Positions 15,284 to 23,692 of a stretch of DNA of 42,007 nt are shown here, one piece after another. Source of the DNA: JAAYDS01 sp039680625 (GTDB lineage: Bacteria; Chloroflexota; Anaerolineae; UBA1429); contig JBDKSN010000129.1 of NCBI GenBank assembly GCA_039680625.1, forward strand, positions 1-42,007, read 5' to 3'. The notes beneath the pieces were generated by a model that was not told the DNA's origin, made no database searches, and was given only the letters and a program-made list of their open reading frames with translations. Position numbers and translations under genes: made by a program. Each line of letters starts with the position of its first letter. The stretch's first letter is position 1.

Positions 15284-17302
15284 TCAGTCTCCTGCCTCGA
15301 CGGTGACGCTGTGAATGTCCGACACAATGACCTCATGAGCCAGTAGCTCGATGCGTCGTTCGGCAAGATGGGGTTGGTCGTTCTCATCGAGCCAGGCCAT
15401 CTGTAGCTCCTGAACGTTGAGCAAGCCAGGGACGTGCTGGATGCAAGTGTACAGGTCCGAGAGATAGAGCTCGCGCCCGAAGGGCCAGCCACTGCCCTGA
15501 GCTCCCCCGATCAACGGGTTCAAGAAGCGATTGAGGGCTTGGAGGACATCGGCCTGGAGGCGGCGCTGATCGACCCCCGGCTGAGCGGCTACTGTGGTCT
15601 GCACGCGCACCCGCTTGTAGCCCGCCTCACGCACGGCGAGTTGCGTGGTCAACAGTCGGCGTTCATCCAAAAAGTCGGCCAGCTCGGCCTGCAGGGCCGA
15701 GGGCAACGCCAGCTTGGGCAACGGGATGTAGCCGTCGGCCTCGGCCGCCGAGAGGCTGGGCACGATCACCACATAGACCTGGCCCGGCGAGGGCGCACCA
15801 CGGCCGACTTGCGCCGCCTGCAAGCAGCGGGCGCGGGCGACGCGCCCCTGGAACTGCTGGAGCACCAGAAATTCGAAATCGTCGGGCGAGACGGCTCGAT
15901 AGCGTGTGCGCAACTCGTGGCGGGCGCGGAACATGGCGGTTTCGAGGTCCTCAGGATCCCAACCGCCGCTGGCAGCCGTGCGGTTGGCCACGCGAGCCAC
16001 ATAGGGGATCGCTGAACGCAACTCCGTGATCATGCCCGCTTGCACATTGCCGCTGATGCCGCCGCCATAGCGGTAGCGCGACATCCGTAGGTCAGAGCCA
16101 CGTGGCGGAATAGCGCCATAGCTCCGCACCGTGCCATCGCGTTGCCTGAGGGCGGGGCCAAAGGTTACCTCCCCCGTGGCGCTGTCCAACACATAGCAGC
16201 GGTCTTCGGCCGTCGTCTCGGCAAAGCTATCGACCTCGCGCCAGGCCTCCCACTCCGTCAGGCCCGCATGCCAGATCTCGATGTGTTCGAGAGTGCCACG
16301 GGGCAAGACGGGCGCGTGAGCTAGCTGAAAGACCTGCCCGGGCGAACCATCGCTGCGGCCAAGAGGCTCCGCGATCACCTCGGTGGCATGCATGGCATCG
16401 ACGGTGGCGCCCCAGGTCATAGCTTGCACGCCGCGGATGATGGGCGAGGTGGCATAGGGGCGCTGTCCCTCCGTGGGCGCGGTCACTTCACAACGCACCC
16501 AGTAGGCCTCGATGCCATTCACCTGTGTTCGGGCCAGATGTGGCAGATGCATGCGCACCTGCCCGGCCCAGCTCAGGCCACCCGTGCCATCTTGCTCGAT
16601 GTCGACGTTCACCCAGCCGGTCTCGGCCCAGGCCTGCCAGACGAGCGGCGGGTTCTCGGGGACGATGTTCAGGCCGCCCGCGCGGAGACAGTCGAGCTCG
16701 AGCCCCAGGTAGTGGCGATGCAACTCGCCGTCCAAGCCGAAATAGAGGGCCTCTCCCCGTTGGGGATCAGTTCCCGAGAAGGGGCGGAACTCGCTCTCTA
16801 GACGCTGTAGGGCGATTTCGTGAAAGGCCAAACCCTGGTCGCCCAGGCGGCGCCGCGCGATGAGGTGCGTAAGCCGGGCTGGCTGGATGGCCAGATCCTC
16901 GACCGTCGTAAAGACCGGCGCTTCGACCTCGCTGGTAGACGGTGTAGCTGTAGCCGTACTGCTCCCCGCTCTCGATGCGGCGGCCGCTGTGCCGCGCGCG
17001 ACCACTACCGGCTGAGCCTGCGGTGCCGAAAGGTAAAAGGTGAGGGGCACCTGCGCGGCCCGTGGCGGTTGTAGCTGGATGCCCAGCAACTCTAAAAGTT
17101 TGACATAATGCTTGCGCGGCACTTGGTTCAAGCGATAGAGCAGGATGTCCATCATCCAGGCGAACAGCTCGATGAGTGTCACCCCAGGGTCGCTGACATT
17201 ATGGTCAGTCCACTCGGGGCAATAGAGAGGGATGCGCTTCTTGGCCTCATCGACCAGGTCTTGGAAGCTGCGGTCGTCGAGCGGACGGTCGGGCAGCGGC
17301 AT
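15284..17302 (-). CDS. Baseplate J-like protein
   Basis: Builds the baseplate wedge that surrounds the spike and triggers sheath contraction. The 672-aa protein starts with the pattern of putative baseplate assembly proteins: PEWTDHNVSDPGVTLIELFA and MMDILLYRLNQVP. It goes on to a beta-rich middle, the J-like VSPDDFEFLVLQQF segment and a C-terminal VNVQELQ-like insertion platform (LLNVQELQMAWLDEN). It corresponds to Afp11 of the Serratia antifeeding prophage in role. It is only 6 nt from the gp25-like gene and 3 nt from the FHA-tail gene. Confidence 0.9.
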   Translation of the reverse strand: MPLPDRPLDDRSFQDLVDEAKKRIPLYCPEWTDHNVSDPGVTLIELFAWMMDILLYRLNQVPRKHYVKLLELLGIQLQPPRAAQVPLTFYLSAPQAQPVVVARGTAAAASRAGSSTATATPSTSEVEAPVFTTVEDLAIQPARLTHLIARRRLGDQGLAFHEIALQRLESEFRPFSGTDPQRGEALYFGLDGELHRHYLGLELDCLRAGGLNIVPENPPLVWQAWAETGWVNVDIEQDGTGGLSWAGQVRMHLPHLARTQVNGIEAYWVRCEVTAPTEGQRPYATSPIIRGVQAMTWGATVDAMHATEVIAEPLGRSDGSPGQVFQLAHAPVLPRGTLEHIEIWHAGLTEWEAWREVDSFAETTAEDRCYVLDSATGEVTFGPALRQRDGTVRSYGAIPPRGSDLRMSRYRYGGGISGNVQAGMITELRSAIPYVARVANRTAASGGWDPEDLETAMFRARHELRTRYRAVSPDDFEFLVLQQFQGRVARARCLQAAQVGRGAPSPGQVYVVIVPSLSAAEADGYIPLPKLALPSALQAELADFLDERRLLTTQLAVREAGYKRVRVQTTVAAQPGVDQRRLQADVLQALNRFLNPLIGGAQGSGWPFGRELYLSDLYTCIQHVPGLLNVQELQMAWLDENDQPHLAERRIELLAHEVIVSDIHSVTVEAGD

Positions 17303-17308
17303 ACTGGG

Positions 17309-17704
17309 TCACTCCTCTGGGATCAGGTAGAACGGATAGACCAGCGACCGGCGAGAGTGAATCGCCTTGATCTCGTATTGCACGGTGATGATCAGACGGC
17401 CGTCGTGCTGTTCATCGGTGGCCACGACAACGCTCGTCACCCGAATGCGCGGCTCCCAGCGGCCGAGCGCCTCGCGGACATAGCGCTCTGCTAGGCCGGC
17501 AGTGCGGCTGTTGTTCGGGGCAAAGACCAGCTCTTGCAGGCGGCAGCCGAACTCGGGGCGCATGACGCGCTGCCCCGGCGCTGTGTTCAGGATGATGCGC
17601 ACCGCCTGCTCGATCTCGGCGGGGCCGCTCACGAGGGCTACCTGGCCGCGCTCGTCCAGATGAGGCGGAAAGGCCCATCCACGTCCGATGATGTCTTGCG
17701 GCAA
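17309..17704 (-). CDS. gp25/GPW-like baseplate wedge protein
   Basis: A small wedge protein that starts sheath polymerisation on the baseplate (T4 gp25, Afp9). Its 131 residues show GRGWAFPPHLDERG, the helix EIEQAVRIILNTAPGQRVM, RPEFGCRLQELVF and a C-terminal beta-hairpin (LIITVQYEI). The Glu-Pro-Arg stretch WEPRIRV is typical of the family. It sits between the PAAR and J-like genes, the common eCIS order. Confidence 0.93.
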   Translation of the reverse strand: MPQDIIGRGWAFPPHLDERGQVALVSGPAEIEQAVRIILNTAPGQRVMRPEFGCRLQELVFAPNNSRTAGLAERYVREALGRWEPRIRVTSVVVATDEQHDGRLIITVQYEIKAIHSRRSLVYPFYLIPEE

Positions 17705-17718
17705 TGGAGGCCTCCCTT

Positions 17719-18120
17719 CTAGCCGATCAGCACCGAGCCGCTGGCGATCACCTGCCCGTGCGGCGTCGGCGTCAAGTCATCACAAGTCAGGGCCGAGTCG
17801 CCCTGTCGAGCAGCCGGCTTGCCATTGATCAATACTGTGCCACTGCCTTGCATGATGGTGGCTCGATTCGTGGGCGGCGTCTGGAACGATGGCCCGCCAA
17901 TGGGCAAATGAGGTGGCTGGTTGGTCGCCGTCGAGCCCACCGTAGCCGCCGGGCGCCCCATGATGGTGACGTCGGCGCTCAAGCCACCGTCGATCAGGCC
18001 ATTGAAGGGATGGCCGGGCGTGGGTGTGGGCACGGTTCCGCCCGGGGCGGGCACCATGACGATGTGGGTGTCGAACGCCTGCACCATGTCTCCCTGCTTT
18101 GCTGCCGGCATGGCCGCCAT
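17719..18120 (-). CDS. PAAR-type spike tip protein
   Basis: PAAR proteins cap the VgrG/gp5 spike with a metal-stabilised point. The 133-aa product is Gly/Pro/Ala-rich, with PAAKQGDMVQAFDTH near the start and a second repeat GKPAARQGDS. The His in DTH and the Cys in ALTCDD could be metal ligands. No toxin domain is attached, so it is a plain tip. GGGGTGAG precedes the ATG at 18120. The hub/spike gene lies 12 nt upstream. Confidence 0.88.
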   Translation of the reverse strand: MAAMPAAKQGDMVQAFDTHIVMVPAPGGTVPTPTPGHPFNGLIDGGLSADVTIMGRPAATVGSTATNQPPHLPIGGPSFQTPPTNRATIMQGSGTVLINGKPAARQGDSALTCDDLTPTPHGQVIASGSVLIG

Positions 18121-18132
18121 ATCTCACCCCGG

Positions 18133-19836
18133 CTAAGGATTCAGCTGCACAGTTGCGCCCCGAATGGTGGTGACTCCACTGGCTTCGAGGTCGAGATTGC
18201 CGTTCGCGTGGATCGACAGATTCGTGCTCGCTTCGATCTGCAGCTCGCCTGCGCTCTCGATCTTGATGGACTGTGCACTGTCGTCGAGAGTCAACTGGTT
18301 ACCGTGAGCGGTGCTGATCTTGATGCTGGCCTGGTCGTCGTCGAGCAGCACCACATGGCCGCCGGCCGTCTCAATACGCACCAAGGCCGGATTCTGCTCA
18401 GAGAAGATGAGTTTGTGCCCTGTGCGAGTGACCAACACTCGCTGATTGACCTGGCCGTTGGCGACCAGCGCTGACCGAGCGATGGGCAGGGGGTCTTGGC
18501 CATTCCAGAGGCCGCCGATGACGAGCGGTCGGGCGATGTCTCCTTGCTCGAAGCAGACCAACACCTCGTCGTTTACCTCGGGCAGCAACAACAGGCCGCG
18601 TTCGCTGCCCGCACCCGGGCTGGCCACACGAGCCCAATAGTCCTCTGCTTGGTCGCCCAGCCAGGGGAAGCGTACGCGAACCCGGCCCTGCCCGTCGGGA
18701 TCGTCGTTGTTGGTGACGATGCCGACCATCGCTGGCCAGGCGTGAACGTCGCGCTCGCGGCCGGTGATCAGCTCGCGGAGCGTGTCACCCTGTCGGCCGG
18801 TGACACGGAAATGGGTGAGATAGTCACCCTCGGTATCCCACAGATGGATGGCCCGAGTGACCAGATAACGCCCACCGAAGCGTTGGCCCACACTGGTGAT
18901 GTTGACCGTAGAGCCAGCCTGCACGGCTTCGTTGCCGATGCAAACGCCCTCGGCCTCGATAAAGCGACCCTCGACCTGGTCCAGGGCCGCTTGGGCCAGG
19001 CGGTCGGCCTCCTCCTGCGTCGTCAGATGGGTAGCTACCACCAGCGCGCCCGCCTCGCCGAAAGCCTCGCGCGCCAGGCTGGCGGCCGAGCCTTCCTGAC
19101 CGATCCGAGGCGCTGCGGCACCGCGCGTGGCACTGCCCACCACCTCACGCTTGTTCTCGGGGCTCCACCCTCGCACCGTGACCTCATTCACCTGGCGACT
19201 CAGCGTCAGCACCGGCCGGAATTCGCGCAGTTCACGGCCCCATTCGAGCTCGGTGGCCTCGCCGTCGACCGTGGGCGCTCGCTGAAAGTGGAGGGTCTGC
19301 TCGCGCACCGAGACCGAGTAGCCGATCGCCTGCGCGCGTTCGCGCAAAAAGGCCCAGTCGCTGAGGCCGGCTTGGAACACATGCTTGTGTCGTGTCGCTG
19401 TCGCATCTACGTCGGCGCGCAAGCCGACCTCTTGCGCGATCTGGGTGGCGATCTCGCTGTCAGTGCTGTTCTGGAAGGTGCGGGTATGCGTGCCGCGCTG
19501 CAAGCGATGCGCACGATCGTATGCCCGAACGAGCAGATCGGCGACCATGCCGCGCCGATAGTCCGGCTCGAGGCCGGTGATCTCGCCCACAAAGAGCGTG
19601 CTATCTCCCCGCCCCTGTTGGTCGCCGACGCCCACACGCAGCTCAGCGCCCAGAGAGAAGGGGCCTTCATCTACCAGGCGCGCGTTGCGATCATGCAGGT
19701 ACAGCACGCACATGTCGGGCAACGTGAGGCTGGTGTCAACCTCTACGCGAAACAGGTCAGTCATCACCTGCGCGTCAAGTTCGACGCCTCCCACCCGAAT
19801 ATAGAGTTGGCGAATGAGAGGTTCAGCGGCGGGCAT
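18133..19836 (-). CDS. VgrG/Pvc8-like hub and spike protein
   Basis: Forms the trimeric hub below the tube and the central spike. The first ~350 residues are a gp27/gpD-like hub: LIRQLYIRVGGVEL, then TGLEPDYRRGMVADLLVRAY. An OB-fold follows with MVGIVTNNDDPDGQGRVRV and VNDEVLVCFEQGD, and the domain-closing VIGGLWNGQDPLP. The C-terminus is a repetitive beta-prism (IKISTAHGNQLTLDD, IKIESAGELQIEA, LSIHANGNLDLEA). No effector extension is present. The start overlaps the end of the Afp7-like gene by 14 nt. Confidence 0.93.
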   Translation of the reverse strand: MPAAEPLIRQLYIRVGGVELDAQVMTDLFRVEVDTSLTLPDMCVLYLHDRNARLVDEGPFSLGAELRVGVGDQQGRGDSTLFVGEITGLEPDYRRGMVADLLVRAYDRAHRLQRGTHTRTFQNSTDSEIATQIAQEVGLRADVDATATRHKHVFQAGLSDWAFLRERAQAIGYSVSVREQTLHFQRAPTVDGEATELEWGRELREFRPVLTLSRQVNEVTVRGWSPENKREVVGSATRGAAAPRIGQEGSAASLAREAFGEAGALVVATHLTTQEEADRLAQAALDQVEGRFIEAEGVCIGNEAVQAGSTVNITSVGQRFGGRYLVTRAIHLWDTEGDYLTHFRVTGRQGDTLRELITGRERDVHAWPAMVGIVTNNDDPDGQGRVRVRFPWLGDQAEDYWARVASPGAGSERGLLLLPEVNDEVLVCFEQGDIARPLVIGGLWNGQDPLPIARSALVANGQVNQRVLVTRTGHKLIFSEQNPALVRIETAGGHVVLLDDDQASIKISTAHGNQLTLDDSAQSIKIESAGELQIEASTNLSIHANGNLDLEASGVTTIRGATVQLNP

Positions 19837-20506
19837 GGCGCGCCTCTTGTGTGAGGGGTGGGATCAATAGCACCTGGCCGGAGCGCAAGTGCAACGGATC
19901 GGTGATCTGGTTGGCTTCAGCCAACAAACGCCACTTGGTGGCGTCGCCGTAGGCGTCGAAGGCGAGCAAGTCGAGGCGGTCGCCCGCGAGTACGAGATGG
20001 GTACGGTAGGCGGCGCCCCCGCCCGACGTGGGGTTGGTTGGCGCGTGTTCTTCTTCGTCGATCACCTGTTGAAAGGAGATGTCTACCTCACTGCGCACGG
20101 GCGTGCCGTCGCGTAGGAAGAGGGTCATCTTCTCTGTCATCTGCGTGATTACCGCCTCGAACTCGAACTTGCCCCAGCGAAAGATGCAATGCGGCGGCTC
20201 ACCTTTGCCGGTGCGGCTGTCGGCCTGGTCCTCGTCGATCATCATCATCCGCCAGAGACCGCTGGTGAGGTTGCGCACATCGCTCGCCTCGGCGAAGGTG
20301 TCAAATAGCAGCTTGAGCGCCAGCGATTGTGCGCCGCCCTGGCGAAAGCGCACTCGAGGGATGTTGCGCCCCTTGGTCTCGGCGTTCTCGTACAGGTTCT
20401 GTTTGGTGATGGTGTATTCGAACGGGTTGAACATGCACGACACACTATCGCCGGTGGTCTTGTTGGTGATGGTGGCGGGCTCCAGGCCGCCGCGAGTAGT
20501 GGGCAT
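19823..20506 (-). CDS. LysM tube-initiator protein (Afp7-like)
   Basis: In eCIS this protein joins the first tube ring to the hub. The N-terminal ~165 residues are a tube-like fold (FNPFEYTITKQNLY, FRWGKFEFEAVITQM, LFLRDGTPVRSEVDISFQ). A C-terminal LysM-like module follows (VLAGDRLDLLAFDAYGDATK, then LRSGQVLLIPP), as in Afp7/Pvc7 and gp53-type proteins. The start has AGAGGAGAG at good spacing. It sits 12 nt after the Pro-rich gene. Confidence 0.92.
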   Translation of the reverse strand: MPTTRGGLEPATITNKTTGDSVSCMFNPFEYTITKQNLYENAETKGRNIPRVRFRQGGAQSLALKLLFDTFAEASDVRNLTSGLWRMMMIDEDQADSRTGKGEPPHCIFRWGKFEFEAVITQMTEKMTLFLRDGTPVRSEVDISFQQVIDEEEHAPTNPTSGGGAAYRTHLVLAGDRLDLLAFDAYGDATKWRLLAEANQITDPLHLRSGQVLLIPPLTQEARHARR

Positions 20507-20518
20507 GATTGCTCTCCT

Positions 20519-22372
20519 CTAGCGCCGATCTGGCCAACCCAGGCGTTCGTCCTCGATCTGCAGGCGCCGGCGCAACCGCTGATAGACCTGCTCGGCCAGC
20601 GCGTTCAGGTCGATTGCTGGTGTGGACGGCGTCTCGGGCGGAGCCACCGGCGCAGGTTCGGCCGTCGGCGCTTGCTCTCGAGCGGGTGCGGGATACTCGG
20701 TAGCTCCTGGGGCGCCCGACTGCGCCGCAGGCTCGGTCACTGATGGAGCGACGGAAGGCGCCTGTTCGATTCCGGCCTCGGCAGCCATTCGTCGTAATGG
20801 CGGCAAGCCGAACAGGATCTGCTCCAATGGAGCTGGCCGCGGCCTGGCCACCGACGGCCGGGTAGGGCCTGCTCGTGGCGCTTCTGGCTCTCGTTCGGGC
20901 TGTGACGCAGGTTGCTCTGGCTCTCCAATGCCTGGTGGGGCCTCGCGCTCCACGGGCGGCAGTTCTGGCGGAATCGGTGTCTTGGCCGTTGTCGCCTCTG
21001 GCTCTGGGCCGACTGAGACAGGGGCCTGCTCGGCCGCCCGCGCGACAGCTAGCCGCTTGGCTAGCTCAGCCGTCTGCTCGGCACGATAGGCGTCGAGCGC
21101 CTGACGGTAGCGTGTCGACAGGTCTCCTCTCTCAGGGCGAACTCCCGCAGGTTGCGGCACGGTCGGCTCTCCCCGAGGGATCTTGGGTGAGGGCCGCGGC
21201 TCGCCCTCTTCTGGCGCGGGCGTCATCTGTTCGACGGGCATGGGCGGTCGTTCCGCAACGCCCTTGTCGGCCTCGACAGGAGCCGGTTTCCTGCGGTCTG
21301 GAGCCAGCCTCTCGCCCGTGGCCGCCTTCTTCGGCGGTTCTGCGACAGGCTTACCCTTCTCCTCGGGCGCGGCGGTTGCCTTGGGCCGGGGCGAGGTGGC
21401 GGTTGGCAGCACGGCTGAAGCAGCTTTGGCAGGCGGCTCGATCACCTCGGGTTGCGCGGGTGGCTTTCGATCTTTGATCGGTGTGCTGGCTGCTGCCGCT
21501 CGGCTCTTGGCCCCGGCCTCTCGGGGGGCCGTCGGCTTGGTCGGCGGCTTTGCCGATGGCGTTTCGGCTAGTTCGGAGGGTGTGGACTTGTTCGCGGTCA
21601 CCGACGGTACGCCCTGAGGCTTCTCTGTCACCCGTGCAAAGGGGAGGGGTTCACCGTCCGCCAGAGGTCCCGGCGCAGCTGGGATCTCCTCCGCAGAGGG
21701 GCCTGACGGAACCGGCATGACCAGGTCGGGAGGGATATCGGGCTCTTGCCGCATTTCGGCTGCTGCGGGTGGTTTGACAGGCCTGAGCGAGGTGTCGATG
21801 GGCAGGCGCTTCCGGCGGCGAACCGGTGGCGGCCCTTCTCGCTCCGGCTCTTGCTCGATGGGCAGCGTCGGCGCGGGCGGCTCGGAAGAAGGCTCGATGC
21901 GCGTTTCGGGCGCCGCCGGCGGCTCTCGGGATGTTGGCGGGGTTGGAGTGCCGCGTGTCGCGACCAACTCTTCTACCCTCGGGCGTCGAGGAGAGGGGAT
22001 GGGCGTCTCGGAGGCGGCCGGTTCGGGTGGCGGCGGGGGCAATTCGGCCCCGCCCTCCTCGGCTGGTTGTGGCTCACTGGTTGCCGGCCGCTGGAGCGCG
22101 GCGCGCACCTCGGCAACAGTAAAGGGCAACGTCGGCTCGGTTTGTTGGCGCAAGGCCGTGCGCCGAGGGGCCGGCTCTGGCGCGAGCTCGGGCAGCTCTG
22201 TAAGCACGGCGCGCAGCGGCTCGGCTACCGAGCGTATGTCGCTGCTGCCCAAGCGCAATGTGGCTCTGCTGATGAGCAACACGGCGGCGCGGAACCGACG
22301 CGCGATGGCACTGGCCAACTCTGCGGCAGGCGGATGAATGAGGTTCGGCGGCCGAAAAGGATCGTGCAGCAT
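20519..22372 (-). CDS. Pro-rich protein with conserved-looking ends, unknown function
   Basis: A 617-aa protein I cannot assign. Only the ends look folded. An N-terminal helical region (~1-62) includes ELASAIARRFRAAVLLISRA and VAEPLRAVLTELPEL. A short basic helix at the very C-terminus reads LNALAEQVYQRLRRRLQ. The ~500 residues between are Pro/Glu/Ala/Arg-rich and probably disordered, with a short Lys/Thr-rich patch near the middle. It has no membrane helix. Its slot, between the second tube and the Afp7-like gene, commonly holds a poorly conserved protein in related operons. The start overlaps the preceding stop by one base. Many open frames on the opposite strand here are composition artefacts. 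Confidence 0.75.
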   Translation of the reverse strand: MLHDPFRPPNLIHPPAAELASAIARRFRAAVLLISRATLRLGSSDIRSVAEPLRAVLTELPELAPEPAPRRTALRQQTEPTLPFTVAEVRAALQRPATSEPQPAEEGGAELPPPPPEPAASETPIPSPRRPRVEELVATRGTPTPPTSREPPAAPETRIEPSSEPPAPTLPIEQEPEREGPPPVRRRKRLPIDTSLRPVKPPAAAEMRQEPDIPPDLVMPVPSGPSAEEIPAAPGPLADGEPLPFARVTEKPQGVPSVTANKSTPSELAETPSAKPPTKPTAPREAGAKSRAAAASTPIKDRKPPAQPEVIEPPAKAASAVLPTATSPRPKATAAPEEKGKPVAEPPKKAATGERLAPDRRKPAPVEADKGVAERPPMPVEQMTPAPEEGEPRPSPKIPRGEPTVPQPAGVRPERGDLSTRYRQALDAYRAEQTAELAKRLAVARAAEQAPVSVGPEPEATTAKTPIPPELPPVEREAPPGIGEPEQPASQPEREPEAPRAGPTRPSVARPRPAPLEQILFGLPPLRRMAAEAGIEQAPSVAPSVTEPAAQSGAPGATEYPAPAREQAPTAEPAPVAPPETPSTPAIDLNALAEQVYQRLRRRLQIEDERLGWPDRR

Positions 22373-22800
22373 CAGCTCACCGCCACACTCTCAAAGGAGA
22401 GCTCAAGGGTTTCGACGGCAACCTCCTTGCTCCCCGTGTTGAGGGCAGGACCCGACCATCTGACCGGATAGGCGCCGGTGAAATCCCAACGGATCACTGG
22501 CTCGCCGAGGCTATCGAGAAAGAGCACCGAGACCTGGCGGCGACTCTTGGCGAGCTGGCCTTGTAGCACCTGGCTGTACCAGGCGAGGAGAGCGCTCTGC
22601 CGGGCGATGCCGCGCTTGAGGGTGATCGTGCCCCTTTTCACGCGGCCAGGCAGCAGATGCGTGCCATCGTTGAACCCGCCTTCGCGTTGTTCTTGCACGT
22701 CGACTTCGAGCGAAGGCAACATGCATTCGGTAAAGACCGCTTCGGTCACCCCCTCGATCTCTACAGCGAAGCGATAGGCGGGATATGCCTCGGTTTGCAT
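22372..22800 (-). CDS. Second tail tube protein (gp19-like)
   Basis: Tube protomers stack into the inner pipe. The 142-aa protein has the T4 gp19/Hcp-like layout: YPAYRFAVEIEGV, FTECMLPSLEVDVQEQ, KRGTITLKRGI, then VIRWDFTGAYPVRWSGP and a closing VAVETLELSFE. It is diverged from the first tube at 23207. eCIS usually encode two or three tube paralogues; this one probably forms the layer nearest the hub (Afp5-like). Confidence 0.9.
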   Translation of the reverse strand: MQTEAYPAYRFAVEIEGVTEAVFTECMLPSLEVDVQEQREGGFNDGTHLLPGRVKRGTITLKRGIARQSALLAWYSQVLQGQLAKSRRQVSVLFLDSLGEPVIRWDFTGAYPVRWSGPALNTGSKEVAVETLELSFESVAVS

Positions 22801-22833
22801 TGGTGGGTTTGGCCTCGACTCGTGCTAGGCGAC

Positions 22834-23190
22834 TTACTCCTCAGGTAGCAGGCTGGCGGCAAAGCGATGCCCACACTGGGGGCAAGTGGCCTCGATATTA
22901 GCCACCCCCGCCTCATTGACCTGCCGATAGAACGTCTGCAGATAGGCCATGTCACCCGAGAACAGATTCTCGATCACCTCTGGGCTGACCTCAGGCAGCG
23001 TCCCCAAGCGGGTGACCACTCGGGCGAGCAGGAGCACCGCTAGATAAGCCTCATTGGCGCGCACGCGCACGTCGCCCAGTGGCGCAATCTCGTCCAGGGC
23101 CGTGGCCAGGCGCATGGTGCCCTCCCGATGCACCTGGCCGGCAGCATCGACATAGCCCAGCGGCAGACGAAACGCGAACTCGGTCTGCAT
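22834..23190 (-). CDS. gp26-like baseplate hub assembly chaperone
   Basis: The 118-aa protein begins FAFRLPLGYVDAAGQVHREG and continues MRLATALDEIAPL and YLAVLLLARVVTRLG, a pattern seen in eCIS operons of Streptomyces and Chloroflexota and usually annotated as T4-type hub assembly chaperone. The C-terminus has a single CPQCG knuckle, half of a usual zinc ribbon, so two copies may share a metal. It is located between the two tube genes. The short DUF6760-type gene often found next to it is absent: only 33 bp separate it from the second tube. Confidence 0.75.
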   Translation of the reverse strand: MQTEFAFRLPLGYVDAAGQVHREGTMRLATALDEIAPLGDVRVRANEAYLAVLLLARVVTRLGTLPEVSPEVIENLFSGDMAYLQTFYRQVNEAGVANIEATCPQCGHRFAASLLPEE

Positions 23191-23206
23191 GCGTCACCGC
23201 CTCTGT

Positions 23207-23650
23207 CTAGGACTCGCGGTAGAGCCCCTCGTGCGCGATGACGAGCTCTTCGATGCCGAACTCGTTGCTATCGGCCTTGACCGTCGGGCCGCTCACTTTG
23301 ACGGGCCACGCATTTTCAAAGTTCCAGCGGGCAACCTCTTTGAGCGTCTGGTCGAACATGACGATCGAGCCATTGCGCCGAGCGTCCTCCACCTTCCCCT
23401 GGACGACCTGGTCACGCCAGGCCCAGATGTCCATGTTGTCGGTGATGCCACGCTTGAGGGTGATGTTCTCCCACTTGAGCCGACCGGGGATCTTCATCAT
23501 GCGCTCACGGCCCTTTTCGTCTACGATCTTGTGCTCGATAACCTCGTGCTCGGAGCCGATGCCGGTGCACTCGGTAAAGTAGCCGCGGATGACTCCCGAG
23601 ACGTCGATCGCATAGTGAAACCCAACAAGGGGATCTTGACGCTCACTCAT
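23207..23650 (-). CDS. Main tail tube protein (gp19-like)
   Basis: The major inner-tube protomer, 147 aa. Family pattern: FHYAIDVSGVIRGYFTECTG, KWENITLKRGITDNMDIW, VARWNFENAWPVKVSGP and a final IEELVIAHEGL. ATG 23650 is chosen over 23656 because AGGAGGG directly touches the latter but is 6 nt from the former. It follows the sheath gene by 42 nt, the standard order. Its strong ribosome site fits a highly expressed structural protein. Confidence 0.94.
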   Translation of the reverse strand: MSERQDPLVGFHYAIDVSGVIRGYFTECTGIGSEHEVIEHKIVDEKGRERMMKIPGRLKWENITLKRGITDNMDIWAWRDQVVQGKVEDARRNGSIVMFDQTLKEVARWNFENAWPVKVSGPTVKADSNEFGIEELVIAHEGLYRES

Positions 23651-23692
23651 CGACATCCCTCCTGAATCCTATAGCGTGCCGGGCTGGCGCAC

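Noticed and set aside
20622..22471. Several long plus-strand open frames opposite the Pro-rich gene
   Set aside because: They are Gly/Ser/Arg-rich mirror frames of a GC-rich repetitive gene, without ribosome sites or recognisable motifs.
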